This document shows, in pieces, positions 24,039 through 34,719 of a stretch of DNA of 64,000 nt. The stretch is taken from assembly GCF_040802235.1 (NCBI RefSeq), contig NC_133156.1, forward strand, positions 180,990,351-181,054,350, given 5' to 3'. The notes beneath the pieces are model-generated. The model had not been told where the DNA came from. It searched no databases and saw nothing but the letters and a program-made list of their open reading frames with translations. How positions within the stretch are numbered: position 1 is the first letter of the stretch; the number at the start of each line of letters is the position of its first letter. A program made the position numbers and the translations under genes. This DNA is from Manis javanica (taxonomy: Eukaryota; Chordata; Mammalia; Pholidota; Manidae).

Positions 24039-24367
24039 GAACAAAGGAAAACTGAAGGAACAAAACAGCAGCAGACTCACAGAACCCAAGAATGGACTAA
24101 TAGTTACCAAAGGGAAAGGGGCTGGGGAGGATGGGAGGGATAAGGGCGGGGGAAAAGAAAGAGGGCATTACAATTAGCATGTATAGTGCATGGGGGGCAA
24201 GGGGAGGGTTGTGCAACACAGAGAAGACAAGTAGTGATTTTTACAGCATCTTACTACACAGATGGACAGTGACTGTGAAGGGGTATGTAGGGGGGACTTG
24301 GTGAAGGGGGAGCCTAGTAAACATAATGTTCTTCATGTAATTGTAGATTAATGATACCAAAAAAAAA
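24039..24367 (+). other. 3' UTR and poly-A of the full-length L1
   Basis: Young-subfamily 3' UTR with a G-rich stretch (GGGAAAGGGGCTGGGGAGG), a GACAAGTAGTGA block, TGGACAGTGACTG and a terminal GTAGATTAATGATACC followed by about 15 A. The same tail in minus orientation occurs at 51448-51814. Confidence 0.85.
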
Positions 24368-24380
24368 AAAAATACCAACA
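24368..24380. repeat. Target-site duplication, right copy (full-length L1)
   Basis: AAAAATACCAACA; identical to 17997-18009. Outer L1 ORF2 continues directly after it. Confidence 0.92.
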
Positions 24381-25688
24381 TTCTTTAACGAGCTAGAGAA
24401 AATAGTTGTAAAATTCATATGGAACCACAAAGACCCCGAACAACCAAAGCAATCCTGAGAAGGGAGAATAAAGCTGGGGGGATTATGCTCCCCAACTTCA
24501 AGCTCTACTACAAAGCCACAGTAATCAAGACAAATTGGTACTGGCACAAGAACAGACCCATAGATCAATGGAACAGACTAGAGAGCCCTGATATAAACCC
24601 AACCATCTTTGGTCAATTATTATATGATAAAGGAGCCATGGACATACAATGGGGAAATGACAGCCTCTTCAACAGCTGGTGTTGGCAACCTGGACAGCTC
24701 CATGCAAGAGAATGAACTGGATTATAGTTTAACCCCATATACAAAAGTAAACTCAAAATGGATCAAAGACCTGAATGTAAGTCATGAAACCATAAAACTC
24801 TTAGAAGAAACATAGGCAAAAATCTCCCGAATATAAGCATGAGCATCTTCTTCCTGAACGCATCTCCTCGAGCAAGGGAAACAACGGCAAAAATGAACAC
24901 ATGGGACTACATCAAACTTAAATGTTTCTGTATGGCAAAGGACACCATCAACAGAACAAAAAGGCATCCTACAGTATGGGAGAATGTATTTGTAAGTGAC
25001 ATATCTGACAAGGGGTTAACATCCAAAATATATAAAGAACTCACATGACTCAACACCCAAAAAGTAAATAACCCAATTAAAAAATGGGCAGAGGATAGGA
25101 AGAGACAGTTCTCCAAAGAAGAAATTGAGATGGCCAACAGGTACATGAAAAGATGCTCCACATCACTAATTATCAGGCAAACGCAAATTAAAACCACAAT
25201 GAGGTATCACCTCATACTAGTTAGGATGGCCAACATAGAAAAGATCAGGAACAACAAATGCTGGTAAGGATGCGGAGAAAGGGGAACCCTCTTACACTGC
25301 CGGTGGGAATATAAGCTAGTTCAACCATTGTGGAAAGCAGTATGGAGGTTCCTCAAAAAACTACAAACAGAAATACCATTTGACCTGGGCATTCCACTCC
25401 TAGGAATTTACCCAAAGAAAACAAGTTCTCAGATTCAAAAAGACATATGCACCCGTTTATTGCAGCACTATTTATAGCCAAGATATGGAAGTAACGTAAG
25501 TGTCCATCAGTAGATGAATGGATAAAGAAGAGGTGGTACATATACACAATGGAATACTATTCAGCGATAAGAAACAAATCCTACCATTTGCAACAACATG
25601 GATGGAGCTGGAGGATATTATGCTCAGTGAAATAAGCCAGGCAGAGAAAGACAAGTGCCAAATGATTTCCCTCATTTGTGGAGTATAA

Positions 25689-26035
25689 CAGTGAAGCAAA
25701 ACTGAAGGAACAAAATAGCAGTCAACTCAGAGACTCCAAGAAGGAACTAGTGGTTACCAAAGAGGAGGAGTGTGGTAGGGCAGGTGGGGAGGGAGGGAGA
25801 AGAGGATTGAGGGGTATTATGTTTAGTACATATGGGGTGGGGGATCACGGGGAAAACAGCTTAGCACAGAGAAGGCAAACAGTGACTCTGTGGCATCTTA
25901 CTACACTAATGGACAGTGACTGCACTGGGATATGGGTGAGGACTTGATAATATAGGTAAATGTAGTAACCATTGTTTTTTCATGTGAAACCTTCATAAGA
26001 GTGTATATCAGTAATACATTAATAAAAAAATTTTT
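25689..26035 (+). other. 3' UTR of the outer L1 (older subfamily)
   Basis: The G-rich UTR ends with TTTTTTCATGTGAAACCTTC and ATATCAGTAATACATTAATA, different from the young tail. The same older ending occurs at 43270-43615 and 62935-63288, so two related subfamilies share the locus. Confidence 0.8.
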
Positions 26036-26439
26036 AGACATGTCTGATGTCTTGATATCTGAATTGTATAACCTTTGTTATTCACCTTTAAAAGCAATAA
26101 CTCAAATGCAGTTATTTTGAAAATGATCTTCAGGAGCCAAGCACAAAATCAGCTTTTCTCCATTGTCTTTCTAGTTTCCCAGACTGTTTGGAGCTGCAGC
26201 ATAAGGCTCTTGCATTTCTAAGCCCCTCCTACAGGCTAGGGACCCCTTTATGGTACAAACTAGGTCCAGAGAAGTACAACTGACGCTCCTTGAGGAGCCT
26301 CCTGAGAGTAACTGAGCAAGCCTAGTACGTAATCCACACTACTCCCTCAAGGGCGGTCCTGCCCTTCAGGCACTTATCTCCCAACTGTCTCCCCTACAAG
26401 ACAGTCCCTGGGCAACCACTCTCTCCACCCGACACCGCC
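26036..26439. other. Intron 1 flank next to the CpG island
   Basis: Single-copy-looking DNA between the outer L1 and exon 1. No ORF or repeat recognised. Confidence 0.6.
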
Positions 26440-26802
26440 CTTCCCCCCCTCAGGGCACGATAAACCGCACCTCCTCCCACAACGGTTTCTTAACTACACG
26501 CAAAGGGAATACTGGGTCTTCTGAACATCTGGTGTAAGTTCAAAAGGCCCGGGATCCACCCAGAGGGAGGGTACAGGAGAGGTGTTTGCCAGAAAGAACG
26601 GGAGACTCGTAGTCAGCCAGAGGCTGGGCAGGAGTCGCGGCCCGGGAGACGAGATGGCCTCTGCACGCCTTGAAATGCGCGCCTATGCTGTGTCCGGCAC
26701 CGCGACAGGCAGGGAGCCGGCGGCCTCCGGCACAGAGAGCGGGCAGAGGGCGCAGGGCCGCCCCGCCCCCGGAGGCCCACGTCGCCGCTCGGCGCGGCTC
26801 AC

Positions 26803-27087
26803 CTTTTCTGGGACGGGCCGCTGGTCTTCCGACCGGTGGAACGTCGGCAGCGACGGCGGAACCACAGTCCCGGCAGGGCGCGCCCACATCCAGGCCTTGG
26901 CCTCCTCGTCGTCCTCGCCGTCCGGACTCCCCAGAGGCCGGCTCTCATAGTGGAGGTCCGAGGCCAGCTTCCGCCGCCCCTCCTCCTCCTTTTCCATCAC
27001 CACCACCACCTCATCCTGGTCCAGGTTCTCCGCCTCCTCCGCCTCCTCCTCGAGCTCGCCGAGCCTGGGTAGGTCCTCAAGCTCCAT
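26803..27087 (-). CDS. ALMS1: ALMS1 coding exon 1 (N-terminus)
   Basis: First coding exon of ALMS1, a very large centrosome and ciliary basal-body protein. The ATG at 27087 has a good Kozak context (A at -3, G at +4). The exon encodes 95 residues, beginning MELEDLPRLGELEEE, and ends at a perfect donor (GAAAAG then GTGAGC, GT at 26802-26801) in phase 0. An acidic Glu/Asp stretch (about residues 11-36) is followed by a DGEDDEEAKAW block (about 56-66), matching the human N-terminus, which starts with a longer Glu/Ala run. Here the homopolymer is short and interrupted. It lies inside the CpG island. A longer ORF reads through the donor, but the remembered human protein diverges exactly at the splice site. 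Identification rests on recalled human ALMS1 and is supported by exons 3, 4 and 5 in order. Confidence 0.93.
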
Positions 27088-27160
27088 GTTGCTGCCTCGC
27101 TGTCAGAGGCTGAGGAGGAGGGGATGGAGGGAGGTAGGGGTGGGGGAGGGGAAAGGAACC

Positions 27161-27166
27161 GATTGG
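27161..27166 (-). promoter_or_regulatory. CCAAT box (minus strand)
   Basis: GATTGG on the plus strand gives CCAATC in the direction of ALMS1 transcription, about 75 bases upstream of the ATG inside the CpG island. NF-Y is the family that usually binds such a box. Position and setting are plausible; binding is inferred. Confidence 0.45.
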
Positions 27167-27179
27167 CAGTTGCGGCCGC

Positions 27180-27189
27180 GCGCAGGCGC
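27180..27189. promoter_or_regulatory. NRF1-like site
   Basis: GCGCAGGCGC, one base from the palindromic NRF1 core GCGCATGCGC, about 95 bases upstream of the ALMS1 ATG. NRF1 sites are common in CpG-island promoters of housekeeping and cilia genes. Assigned by motif only. Confidence 0.4.
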
Positions 27190-27579
27190 AAAGACCGCCG
27201 CCGCCTCGCTCCAGAGGCCGCGGCGCGCGCACGGAGCGGGGCAGGAAGTGAGCGTGCGTGTTGCTAGGGACGCCCCGCGTGGACTGGCGGAAGACGGGCA
27301 AGGGGGCGCAACAGACTACGCCACCGCCTCGCCCCGTCAAGGGGGATCTTGCTCACAGTACTACTGTAAGTTCACAGTAAACCTGGACTGGGCTCCTCTC
27401 GGGGGAGGAGAGAATTTAGTCTTCGGCGGGGCCGGGCCAAAACTGATTTTTGCCCCTGCACCGAGAGGAAATAATGCCCAGGACAAATACATCATAATCA
27501 AACTTGCAAATTATAAATGTTTAATGGTTGAGTGTCTACTGTGTGACAGGATACGTGGGCACTTGAACCAAACAGTGGG

Positions 27580-27765
27580 AAAGCATCAGTATAAGAACTG
27601 GGCGCTGGTATCAGAAAGATGGGAGTTTGATTCCTGACGTTGCCATTTCCAGCGGTGTTACTGAGCCCCTATAAAATGGGAATAATAAGTCAATCGCATA
27701 GATGGTTGTGCTAATGAAATAATTAATATGAAGGTCTTTAGTGGTAAATATTATTCGTCGATTAT
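27580..27765 (+). repeat. MIR SINE
   Basis: TATCAGAAAGATGGGAGTTTGATTCC followed by a TAAAATGGGAATAATAA core is the MIR order. Diverged. Confidence 0.6.
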
Positions 27766-27769
27766 TGTA

Positions 27770-27905
27770 CAGTAACTCATTAAATGCTTACAGTTCTGTG
27801 AGACAAGCACGACTACAATTTCCTATTTGAAGACGCTAATGCTCAGAAAAATGACTTGCCCAAAGTCTCTTACCTAGTACGTGGCTGGCTGAGTCATTGC
27901 CATCC
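27770..27905 (+). repeat. Ancient MIR/L2-like fragment
   Basis: ACTCATTAAATGCTTAC, then ATGCTCAGAAAAATGACTTGCCCAAAG, fits the 'gaggctcagagaggttaagtaacttgcccaagg' type block common in mammalian ancient repeats. Confidence 0.4.
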
Positions 27906-28119
27906 CAGGTCCTATGTAAGTCCAGAAATGGCCCTGGCCCAGACTGATCAACTAATAAAGCATAAAAATTTATACTGAGAATACACATGTTCTGGGGTTA
28001 ATCAATGACTTTGAAATGCCTCAGAAACAAAAGATTTCCTGACCATTTCAGAAACTGCTATAAAAGTTGTGGCAAATTAGAGTCTTGAGAGGCTTTGCTG
28101 TTACTTTGGGAGACAGCGT

Positions 28120-29035
28120 AAAGTGGAGTCCAGCAAAAAGGCATCATGGTATTGCCCGGAACAGCAGAGATAAATTGGCAAAGATACTGAACCAACATTG
28201 GTGGAGTAATTTTAGCAGTATTGCCAAAATATATGTCCTATCTGCCAAGGACTTGATCCTGGCAAAACTATAAAAGTAGAACATGGTGTTCATGAACTGA
28301 ACACCTCTACATGGACGGTGACTACATTCAAATACAGCTCTTCTTGTGGCAGATTGAGGCTTTTCCTTGCTGGAGAGCTATAGCTATAATGGTGTAAGAA
28401 ATTGCCTCATTTTATATTCCTGACTTTAGAAATCCCAAAGTATCTCTCCAGTAACAAGGACACTTATTTCACAGATACTGTTACTAACTAATTCTGTAAA
28501 GCTTAGAATTTCATTTGCTTAGAAACCCCACTATCGTTATGCACAAATTTCAAGAAAAATTAAGAGAAACAATGAAAATTCCAAAACTAATTATCAGAAC
28601 TGTCAAAACCTCTCAAACTTCCAAGGCTCAAAGTAGTTTCAATTTGCATTGATAGCAATAACATCAATCCATTCAAGGACCCACCAGTTATCTCCTTCTG
28701 AGTTAATAATAGGCAGCCCCATGTATTGGGTAATTACTTCCAATACTAGATTCTACCTTAATTCAAGTGGATTTGACTAATTGTTGCAGGGGACCCATAC
28801 AATAACTCCTATCAACAATACGTAGGGGCTATATTTTCAAAGCACCCACCTTTACAGCCTCTGCACCCTCTGGAATCTGGAGACTGTCTTCTGAAAATGT
28901 ATCAGAAAAAAATTTCCCATGAACCTCAATAGAAAAGACTTTACAAGGCACTGCCAACAACTGACCCAGCAGTAAAACTCTAAGGCATTGACCCTGGGAT
29001 TCACATTACCCAAATTAAAATACATGCATCATTTT
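28120..29035 (+). pseudogene. Endogenous retrovirus pol remnant (integrase)
   Basis: Degraded class I (gammaretrovirus-like) integrase. The open stretch ending at 28273 looks like the N-terminal zinc-binding region (HHG start, WW and IAKIY blocks). A later frame (about 28350-28400) carries IEAFPCWRA, a hallmark of the integrase core, and NKDTYFTD near 28455-28480. Near 28930-29030 a TTDPAVKL block resembles the end of pol. Frames change repeatedly and stops are frequent. No complete domain survives. Identification is by motif order and could be tested by protein search. Confidence 0.6.
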
Positions 29036-29049
29036 TCCCTGGCTACTTG

Positions 29050-30620
29050 ACAGCCATTCCATTGGAAGACCTCAAACTGAAGATTCTTGGGAATTTTCCA
29101 GAATGTGCAAAGAACTGGACAGCTTATGCCCATACAACAGAACAAGACCATTTTCTGATTCTTCAGTATCCTTTATCCTACAACTAATCTTGCCTCTTAC
29201 TGTACTTTGACAACCTTTGTTTACTAACAAAATGATTTGTCAATACGATCTCCATTATCTCCATCCTATAACTTTTGACTCCTTTATGCTCTTCTGCCAC
29301 TTAAGAAACCCTTTTGAATGTGTTTTTCTCAAACCATAGCTACTGCTCTTAATTAATAAAACTTACTAGCTGTGCTTTTAAACACTTCATAACGTAGATT
29401 TCCTTCTATAGTTCCCTTCTGGTACTTAAGCTTTCCTCACACAATTAATCCGAAACTTCAGCCTTTTAAAAATTGAATCTTGACCCATACTTCAACAAAA
29501 TGTTTCTCTAAGATTACTGCAACCTTATCAGAAAAACCTAGCCCTTCAGAAATGGCAACTAATATTGGGGTCATCCTTGCTACAATATTCTTTGTTCAGT
29601 TTATTCTCTTTACAAAAGCCCACTTTTCAGAAACCTATTTTGCTTAATTCAACAGAACTGCTCACCTTAAGGAACAAAATACTGGCTTGCTGCTGATGTG
29701 CTAAATAATACTCATACTTCCAATGTAGTACACCAGTAGAGTGCTAGTTCATATGTGAACATCAGACTTATGTCCTCCTACCACACACACTAACTTATCC
29801 TGTGTTTTGAAGCTAATTGTTAGAGACTTCTAGGTATTTAAAATTAACACCGCACCAATGGATCATGTTTCCCTACCCAGAAACCAACAAAATGAGGCAA
29901 GCACAGACTCAGAGGGCTTGGGAGAACTCCCAGGAGGGATAACTGACTTTCTCTGCATATGAATGAAATTCCCACAACAAAATAATACAACCAAAAAGGT
30001 AGCCCAATTTTTTGTCTCTGACCTTAGCAGACATCATAAATAACACAACATCTGCTTTAGAAGCTCAACAGACCATTTAAGTTTGAATTCATTAGCCACA
30101 GTTTTCAAGGACAATCATATAGCCCTTGATTTCCTCTTAGTAGCCATGGGGGAGTTTGTGTTCAGCAACACTCACTGCTGCATCTGTGCCTTCAGGACAC
30201 GTAAACTCTAACTAGGTTGAAAGGAAAAACCAACTGGCTCTCTAAACAGACCCAGTTGGATTCTAGGGCATGTTTTCATTGCCAGGGTTTTATAATATGG
30301 GCCCCTGGCTTCAAGACTTATTACAAAGGTGAATAAGAATTTTGTTTCTTTTGTTTCTAGTAATTGCTCTTTTTTTGCAATTAGTCAATGTATTCTGTCC
30401 AGAATCCTAAATGGTGCTGGATAGCCATTGTCACATGGCTATCCATTCAACAACTGGATATCCATTGTCACATGGCTATCCAGTCACATGGCTATATGAT
30501 TCAACAACTCATCCCACAAGAGGAAGAGAAGGAAGGATTAATTCTAATCGAACCACAGACTGCATTCTCCCATCAGCAGGATCTCAGCCCTAATGCAAAT
30601 CTGAATATTGTGGATTAATG
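29050..30620 (+). pseudogene. Endogenous retrovirus env remnant
   Basis: Heavily broken envelope gene downstream of the pol remnant. The transmembrane subunit is the clearest part. A heptad-like region before about 30080 leads into DNHIALDFLL (near 30110-30140) and a CC pair near 30176, the layout of gammaretroviral TM ectodomains. The first Cys of the usual Cys-X6-Cys-Cys group is not visible. The last open stretch (to 30618) contains a 37-base tandem repeat. Stops occur throughout, so no protein can be made. Confidence 0.55.
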
Positions 30621-30639
30621 TCCAGTGGACTGACTTTGT

Positions 30640-31150
30640 CTGCACTTGACCAAAAGAGGGGAGAGACTAAGAAAACCTCTGCCTCTGGAAACTGTTCTAA
30701 CACTAACAAGCAAGCCTCAGGGTTGTGAAGAGCTGGTTGTCATTCATAGCTATGCCGTGGTATTTTCCCATTAAGGATAAGCCATCTTGCAGAATGACAG
30801 TATCACACAAGGTCACTCTGTGATTGTGATGAAGGGAGACAAAAAACAAGACTACCCCATAATCTTGAATAAGTACAGACAAAAACAGCCTTACTGTGTA
30901 AACCATAAACAAACTCCCTTTTCCAGCTAATTTGAGTAACTGCTGCTTCTTTAACAATGATAGCTCTAGCATCACATTGTTCTCCCTTTCCTCTAATAAG
31001 ATTCATAAAATAATTATAGAATTACCCCCCTTTTCCTGACATCACCCAATTCAGAGTAAAGCCCTGCTTCTTTGAACCTTCCCCAAAACCACCTAACACA
31101 AAGCCAAGTTGCATAAATTCTAACATGCTGTTACTGAGATATGCAATGAT
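30640..31150 (+). repeat. Possible 3' LTR of the degraded retrovirus
   Basis: Follows the env remnant directly, with blocks such as TTTGAACCTTCCCCAAAACC that look LTR-like. I cannot find TG/CA ends, a second LTR or a target-site duplication. The call is positional. Confidence 0.3.
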
Positions 31151-32394
31151 TCCCTATGGGTATTCTCCCTGTTGGCAATGAATAGCAAATCCAGTTTTAA
31201 CTATAGGTTAAACAATGATCATTGGCAGGAGAGCATTGACATATTCAACTAAAGGAACTGTGTAAGTTCTATGCCAATTTCAAACTTACTGTGAATGGAT
31301 TTAATCCCAGTTACTAGAGTTCTGGTTTCTGCTCTGAAGCACAATACTCCTGATCAAAGGTTTGAGTGCTTCCTAGGCTCAAGGCACTAGGAAGGTGCTA
31401 GAAAGTAGGGGTGATGCCTCCTGGCACCAATCTCATTATGGCAGAGTGAGCGCCCTGTCGATGTTACCTTCTAGTAGTGGTAGTAGCACCAGGGGTTAAA
31501 TATGGTACTGCCACAGGAGGCAGGAGAGTAGCTAAAAGTTCTCTTTCCCCAACAGCACAGAGAAACCTGGCCAACCACTGTAGTAAGATTAAAACCCATG
31601 CCTTATTGTTCACACACTTCTTATTTCCTAGGTTCTCCATATTATTTCCCTGCTGTTACCCCTTTTGGAAGGTCAGCTTTCACTGCAAGGGGGATTCAAA
31701 CATTCCTGTTTCTCGGGGAAGGAAGGCAGGATGCATTCAGTTCATGGGTAGAGAGCTTTAGTTATCTGAAGAGAGTGGTGATTCTGAGCACATGTGCCTC
31801 CTTAGCCCTCACTTCATCTTCCATTATAGCCACCTTTGCCACGTGTTGGAGGTCTTATAGGGAACATATATGTAAAGAGAAATTTTGGAGATGTCAGAAC
31901 CCCATAACACAATGTAATGACTCCAGCTCTGGTTCAAAAGCACTATGCAAATGTTGTTTATAGATGAAGACAAAGACAAGTTTGCCTTTCCTACTGCCTA
32001 AGATGATGGTGAAGGGTCCTAGCCAAAATTAGAGACCAATACTGCACTCAGAAGAAAAAACTCCTATTATAATAGCCGTCTATTGAGGCCAAGGCCCAGA
32101 GGATAGGAAAAGATGGCTGGAGACCTATGGCGAGGATGAGACCCACAGATACACCTGGAACAGAAGATCCTGCAGCTGAGACTCATCATTCAGGTGCCTG
32201 GTTATCTCCAATAGCAGGACTACACTTATATGAATTCACAGAAAGTTGGAGTCAGCCAATTCAAAATGGTATGGATTCCCACAGCACATGTCTAATGTGC
32301 CCAGAGGGCTGCTCAGACTAGGCCTGCACACACACAGAGCGTGCCCACCCCTTCGTGCTTCTAGACACTGAAAGAGGAAACAAGGGCATCATGC

Positions 32395-32482
32395 CCTCCC
32401 TTCCCCCATACCCACTGCTCTTGCCTCCTCTCATCCTTTGCCTCTTCCTCTCCTTCCTCCTCCTCCTCTTCTTCTTCTCTGG
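32395..32482 (+). repeat. Polypyrimidine (CTT/CCT)-rich tract
   Basis: Long run of C and T including CTCCTCCTCCTCTTCTTCTTC. Simple low-complexity DNA. Confidence 0.8.
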
Positions 32483-32749
32483 ATAAAAAGAGATAAGGAG
32501 AGGAAAAAGCTGTCTGTTATAGAAGAAAGGGATCTTTTCTAGGTTTTTGAAGCTAGAACTGTAAAGCAAAGGGCAGAAGACCAGTAGAAATTGAAGGAAC
32601 CAATTCAGCAAAACCATAAAACACTGGAGCACTATTGCAAACTACTGAAAGGTTTTTGCATTTGCTATTCCCCCAGATAACCACATTGGTCACTCTTTTA
32701 CTTTATTAAGGTTTCTGATCAAATGTCAGAAGTCTTCTCTGATCCGTCA

Positions 32750-33000
32750 GTCTAAGATAACAACCCTACCCCCACCTTCTCCATAATCCTCAAGCCTACC
32801 ACTCTGATTTATTTTCCTTTATACATCTGTTGTCAGCTAACATTATATATGTTTCTTTGTCTATTTTCTGTCTCTTCTCACTAGAACATACACCTCATAA
32901 AAGCAGGGAGCTTGTCTTTTTCACAACCTTAACATCTGTATTATGCCTGCCATATACTTGCCCTCAATATGTAGCCAATGAGTGAGTAAATGAATTATAT
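32750..33000 (+). repeat. L2 LINE 3' end
   Basis: ACTAGAACATACACCTCATAA, AAAGCAGGGAGCTTGTCTTTT, then CTCAATATGTAGCCAATGAG follow the L2 consensus order. Confidence 0.6.
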
Positions 33001-34159
33001 TTTGGTACTCTTTTCAAAAAAGAAACTTACAGGGAAAAAGAGGCTTCCTCCCCCATTTTACCATGGATATCTGGAAAATCAGTTGTAAAAGCTTCAAGAC
33101 TTGTTTGATGGTACCCAGAGATGCCCATGGCAACCTGGATACCCACAGAAAGACCACAGGGCCTGGCAGGCAAAAGCAGAAGGAATTGTGTAGTCTAGTG
33201 GAGGAATTAATGCTCCTGAGATGAAATAACCTAGGAGAAACTGCAGCCATGCCCAGATGAGGCCAATGTGATTGTGGAAGAGGCTGTCCACTGCTAGAGG
33301 GGCAATAGTACCCTGCACCTGTCACATGACATCTAGCTGGACTCCTTGGGGAAGTCATGAATGACAGACTGACAATCCCCAGAAATACCTGGAGGTGGGG
33401 CTGACATTCATCTGATGTGCACAGGTTTAGCAATACTGGTTGTTAAAATATTCAGATACTTCTGTTTTCATTGGTAGTTAGCAAATGTCCCAAGTACCCT
33501 TCCCCTCATCATCCCCAGTGACCTTCTGCTGCCCCAGACTTACCTGTCTAGGATACAAAAATTGAAGGGTTAATGCCTATTCTAGCTTGAGACTCTGGTT
33601 TGATTGGTCAATGCCCTTGCCATTTCAGTTGTTAAATATTTTTAGTATCACCACTACCTGGGGGCAGAGCAGGATGAGGCACTATCTGAGGAAGGACCAC
33701 AGTCAATGAATTGGGAGACTACAGTTAATTTGGACTTACCTGAAACCAGAGACTGTTGACATTTTTAGTTGGTAGAAACATTATGAGTCTCAGAGCTAGA
33801 GAAATTCAGCAAAATAATCTCAACCCTTGAGCCAGAACATTCTAACCATGTAGACCAGCATAGCAGTGACAGGAGTCATCAAACAGAGATTACTGCTTGT
33901 GAAAGATGGAACTCAGGGGCCCACTTGGAACCACAGGGTCAGCTGGCTTTCTCCCACCAAAAGATTCTCTTTTCAAACCCAAGCCTTGAAAAGTCAAGTT
34001 TTTACTTTAAAATGGGAAAATAATATGCATAGGCAGATTGCCTCAGATAGTCAGGTTACAGCCCAGTTATACAGTTACATCCCTCTTAGTTATCTTTCAG
34101 CCCTGAGGCTGAGCTTTGTCACCTTTGGGTAAGGCTGCTCTGGGTCAGACCCAAATCTC

Positions 34160-34300
34160 TAATACCATTTAATTGGCCAATATTTATTGACCAGCTACTA
34201 AATGCCAGTCACATTGCCAGATGCTAGACCAACAGAGATTGAATGACATTTCCTGTGCCTTCAGAGAATTTACAATCTATAGGGAGAAGTAGGCAGGCTT
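34160..34300 (+). repeat. Ancient mammalian-wide repeat
   Basis: AATATTTATTGACCAGCTAC then AATGCCAGTCACATTGCCAG, the widespread 'tatttattgagc...tgccaggcactg' block. Family not resolved. Confidence 0.45.
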
Positions 34301-34719
34301 GACTCTCAGTAATCAATATTACTTTAGTTGTTGTCCTCTATAGATGTACTGAAGCTGGGACAGGTCAATATGGCAGAGCCCTTACTCTCACTGAATCCTC
34401 CTGCTATGATTGCACATGATAACTTTCTTTGAAGATGACTTCACAAAAGTATAAAATTAGGTATAAAGAAATAATTAGATCGCCTACAGGTGATGCCAAG
34501 CTCTCTCCTGATGTCTATGTCTGAAATGTTTAAGTCTGTCCAGCAGCTTCCACATCCCAGTTAGACAATTTGATAGAGAAACTGATGTCTCCTGAATCTG
34601 AGCCTTCCAGAAAACAAGCTAGAATCATACTTCAACTACATCATCCTTTTAAACAAATGGCTATATCACTGAGATACACCAATATGTCCCCATATCTTTT
34701 TAGGTATTCTCCTTAGGAG

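Larger units (their letters stand above)
18010..24367 (+). mobile_element. Full-length LINE-1 (6.36 kb) nested in the outer L1
   Basis: Complete L1: GC-rich 5' UTR with a YY1-type site, ORF1, an intergenic spacer, ORF2, a young-type 3' UTR and a poly-A tail. It is flanked by a 13-bp duplication AAAAATACCAACA (17997-18009 and 24368-24380). Both ORFs carry stops and frameshifts, so it is no longer autonomous. It is the youngest-looking long element in the window and is antisense to ALMS1. Confidence 0.95.
14552..25688 (+). pseudogene. L1 ORF2 of the outer element (broken, in three pieces)
   Basis: Endonuclease/reverse-transcriptase ORF of the outer L1, in segments 14552-16739, 17645-18009 and 24381-25688. 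The expected start codon is AAG. Endonuclease motifs include QETHF, YAPN and SRIDHIL. The GDFN block has gained a residue (GDFFN), and the SDHK block reads SNHK. RT blocks [18 protein letters not shown] and FADDM are visible at 16396-16720. There are many stops and frameshifts. A partial tandem duplication lies at about 14803-14934. Confidence 0.88.
12468..26035 (+). mobile_element. Nearly complete LINE-1, split by two nested L1 insertions
   Basis: One L1 in three segments: 12468-16739, 17645-18009 and 24381-26035, about 6.3 kb in total. It has a 5' UTR, ORF1, ORF2 and an older-type 3' UTR ending AATAAAAAAATTTTT. The breaks fall inside ORF2 and the sequence resumes exactly after each target-site duplication. 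I find no duplication around the whole element. It lies antisense to ALMS1 in intron 1. Confidence 0.92.
26440..27345 (-). promoter_or_regulatory. ALMS1: CpG island and ALMS1 promoter region
   Basis: A sharp island of CpG- and GC-rich sequence in otherwise AT-rich DNA, spanning ALMS1 exon 1 and about 250 bases upstream of its ATG. No TATA box is evident near the ATG, as expected for a broadly expressed CpG-island promoter. Candidate sites upstream of the ATG are an inverted CCAAT box, an NRF1-like palindrome and an ETS-type AGGAAGTGA at about 27243-27251. The transcription start itself cannot be fixed from sequence. Confidence 0.85.
31151..34140. other. Gene-free stretch, mostly unclassified
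   Basis: Contains a polypyrimidine tract (32395-32480) and an L2 tail (32750-33000). ORFs at 31477-31761, 31598-31963 and 33014-33433 (minus) show no domain, start context or splice evidence that I can support. Confidence 0.5.

Noticed and set aside
12468-26035. Possible target-site duplication around the outer L1
   Set aside because: Flanks at 12440-12467 and 26036-26060 share no convincing direct repeat.
26670-27113. Overlapping ORFs in all frames of the CpG island
   Set aside because: GC-rich DNA lacks stops; only the minus frame starting at 27087 matches a known protein and has a correctly placed donor.
33014-33433. 139-codon minus ORF as a possible gene
   Set aside because: No recognisable domain, no splice signals, biased composition; cannot be supported.
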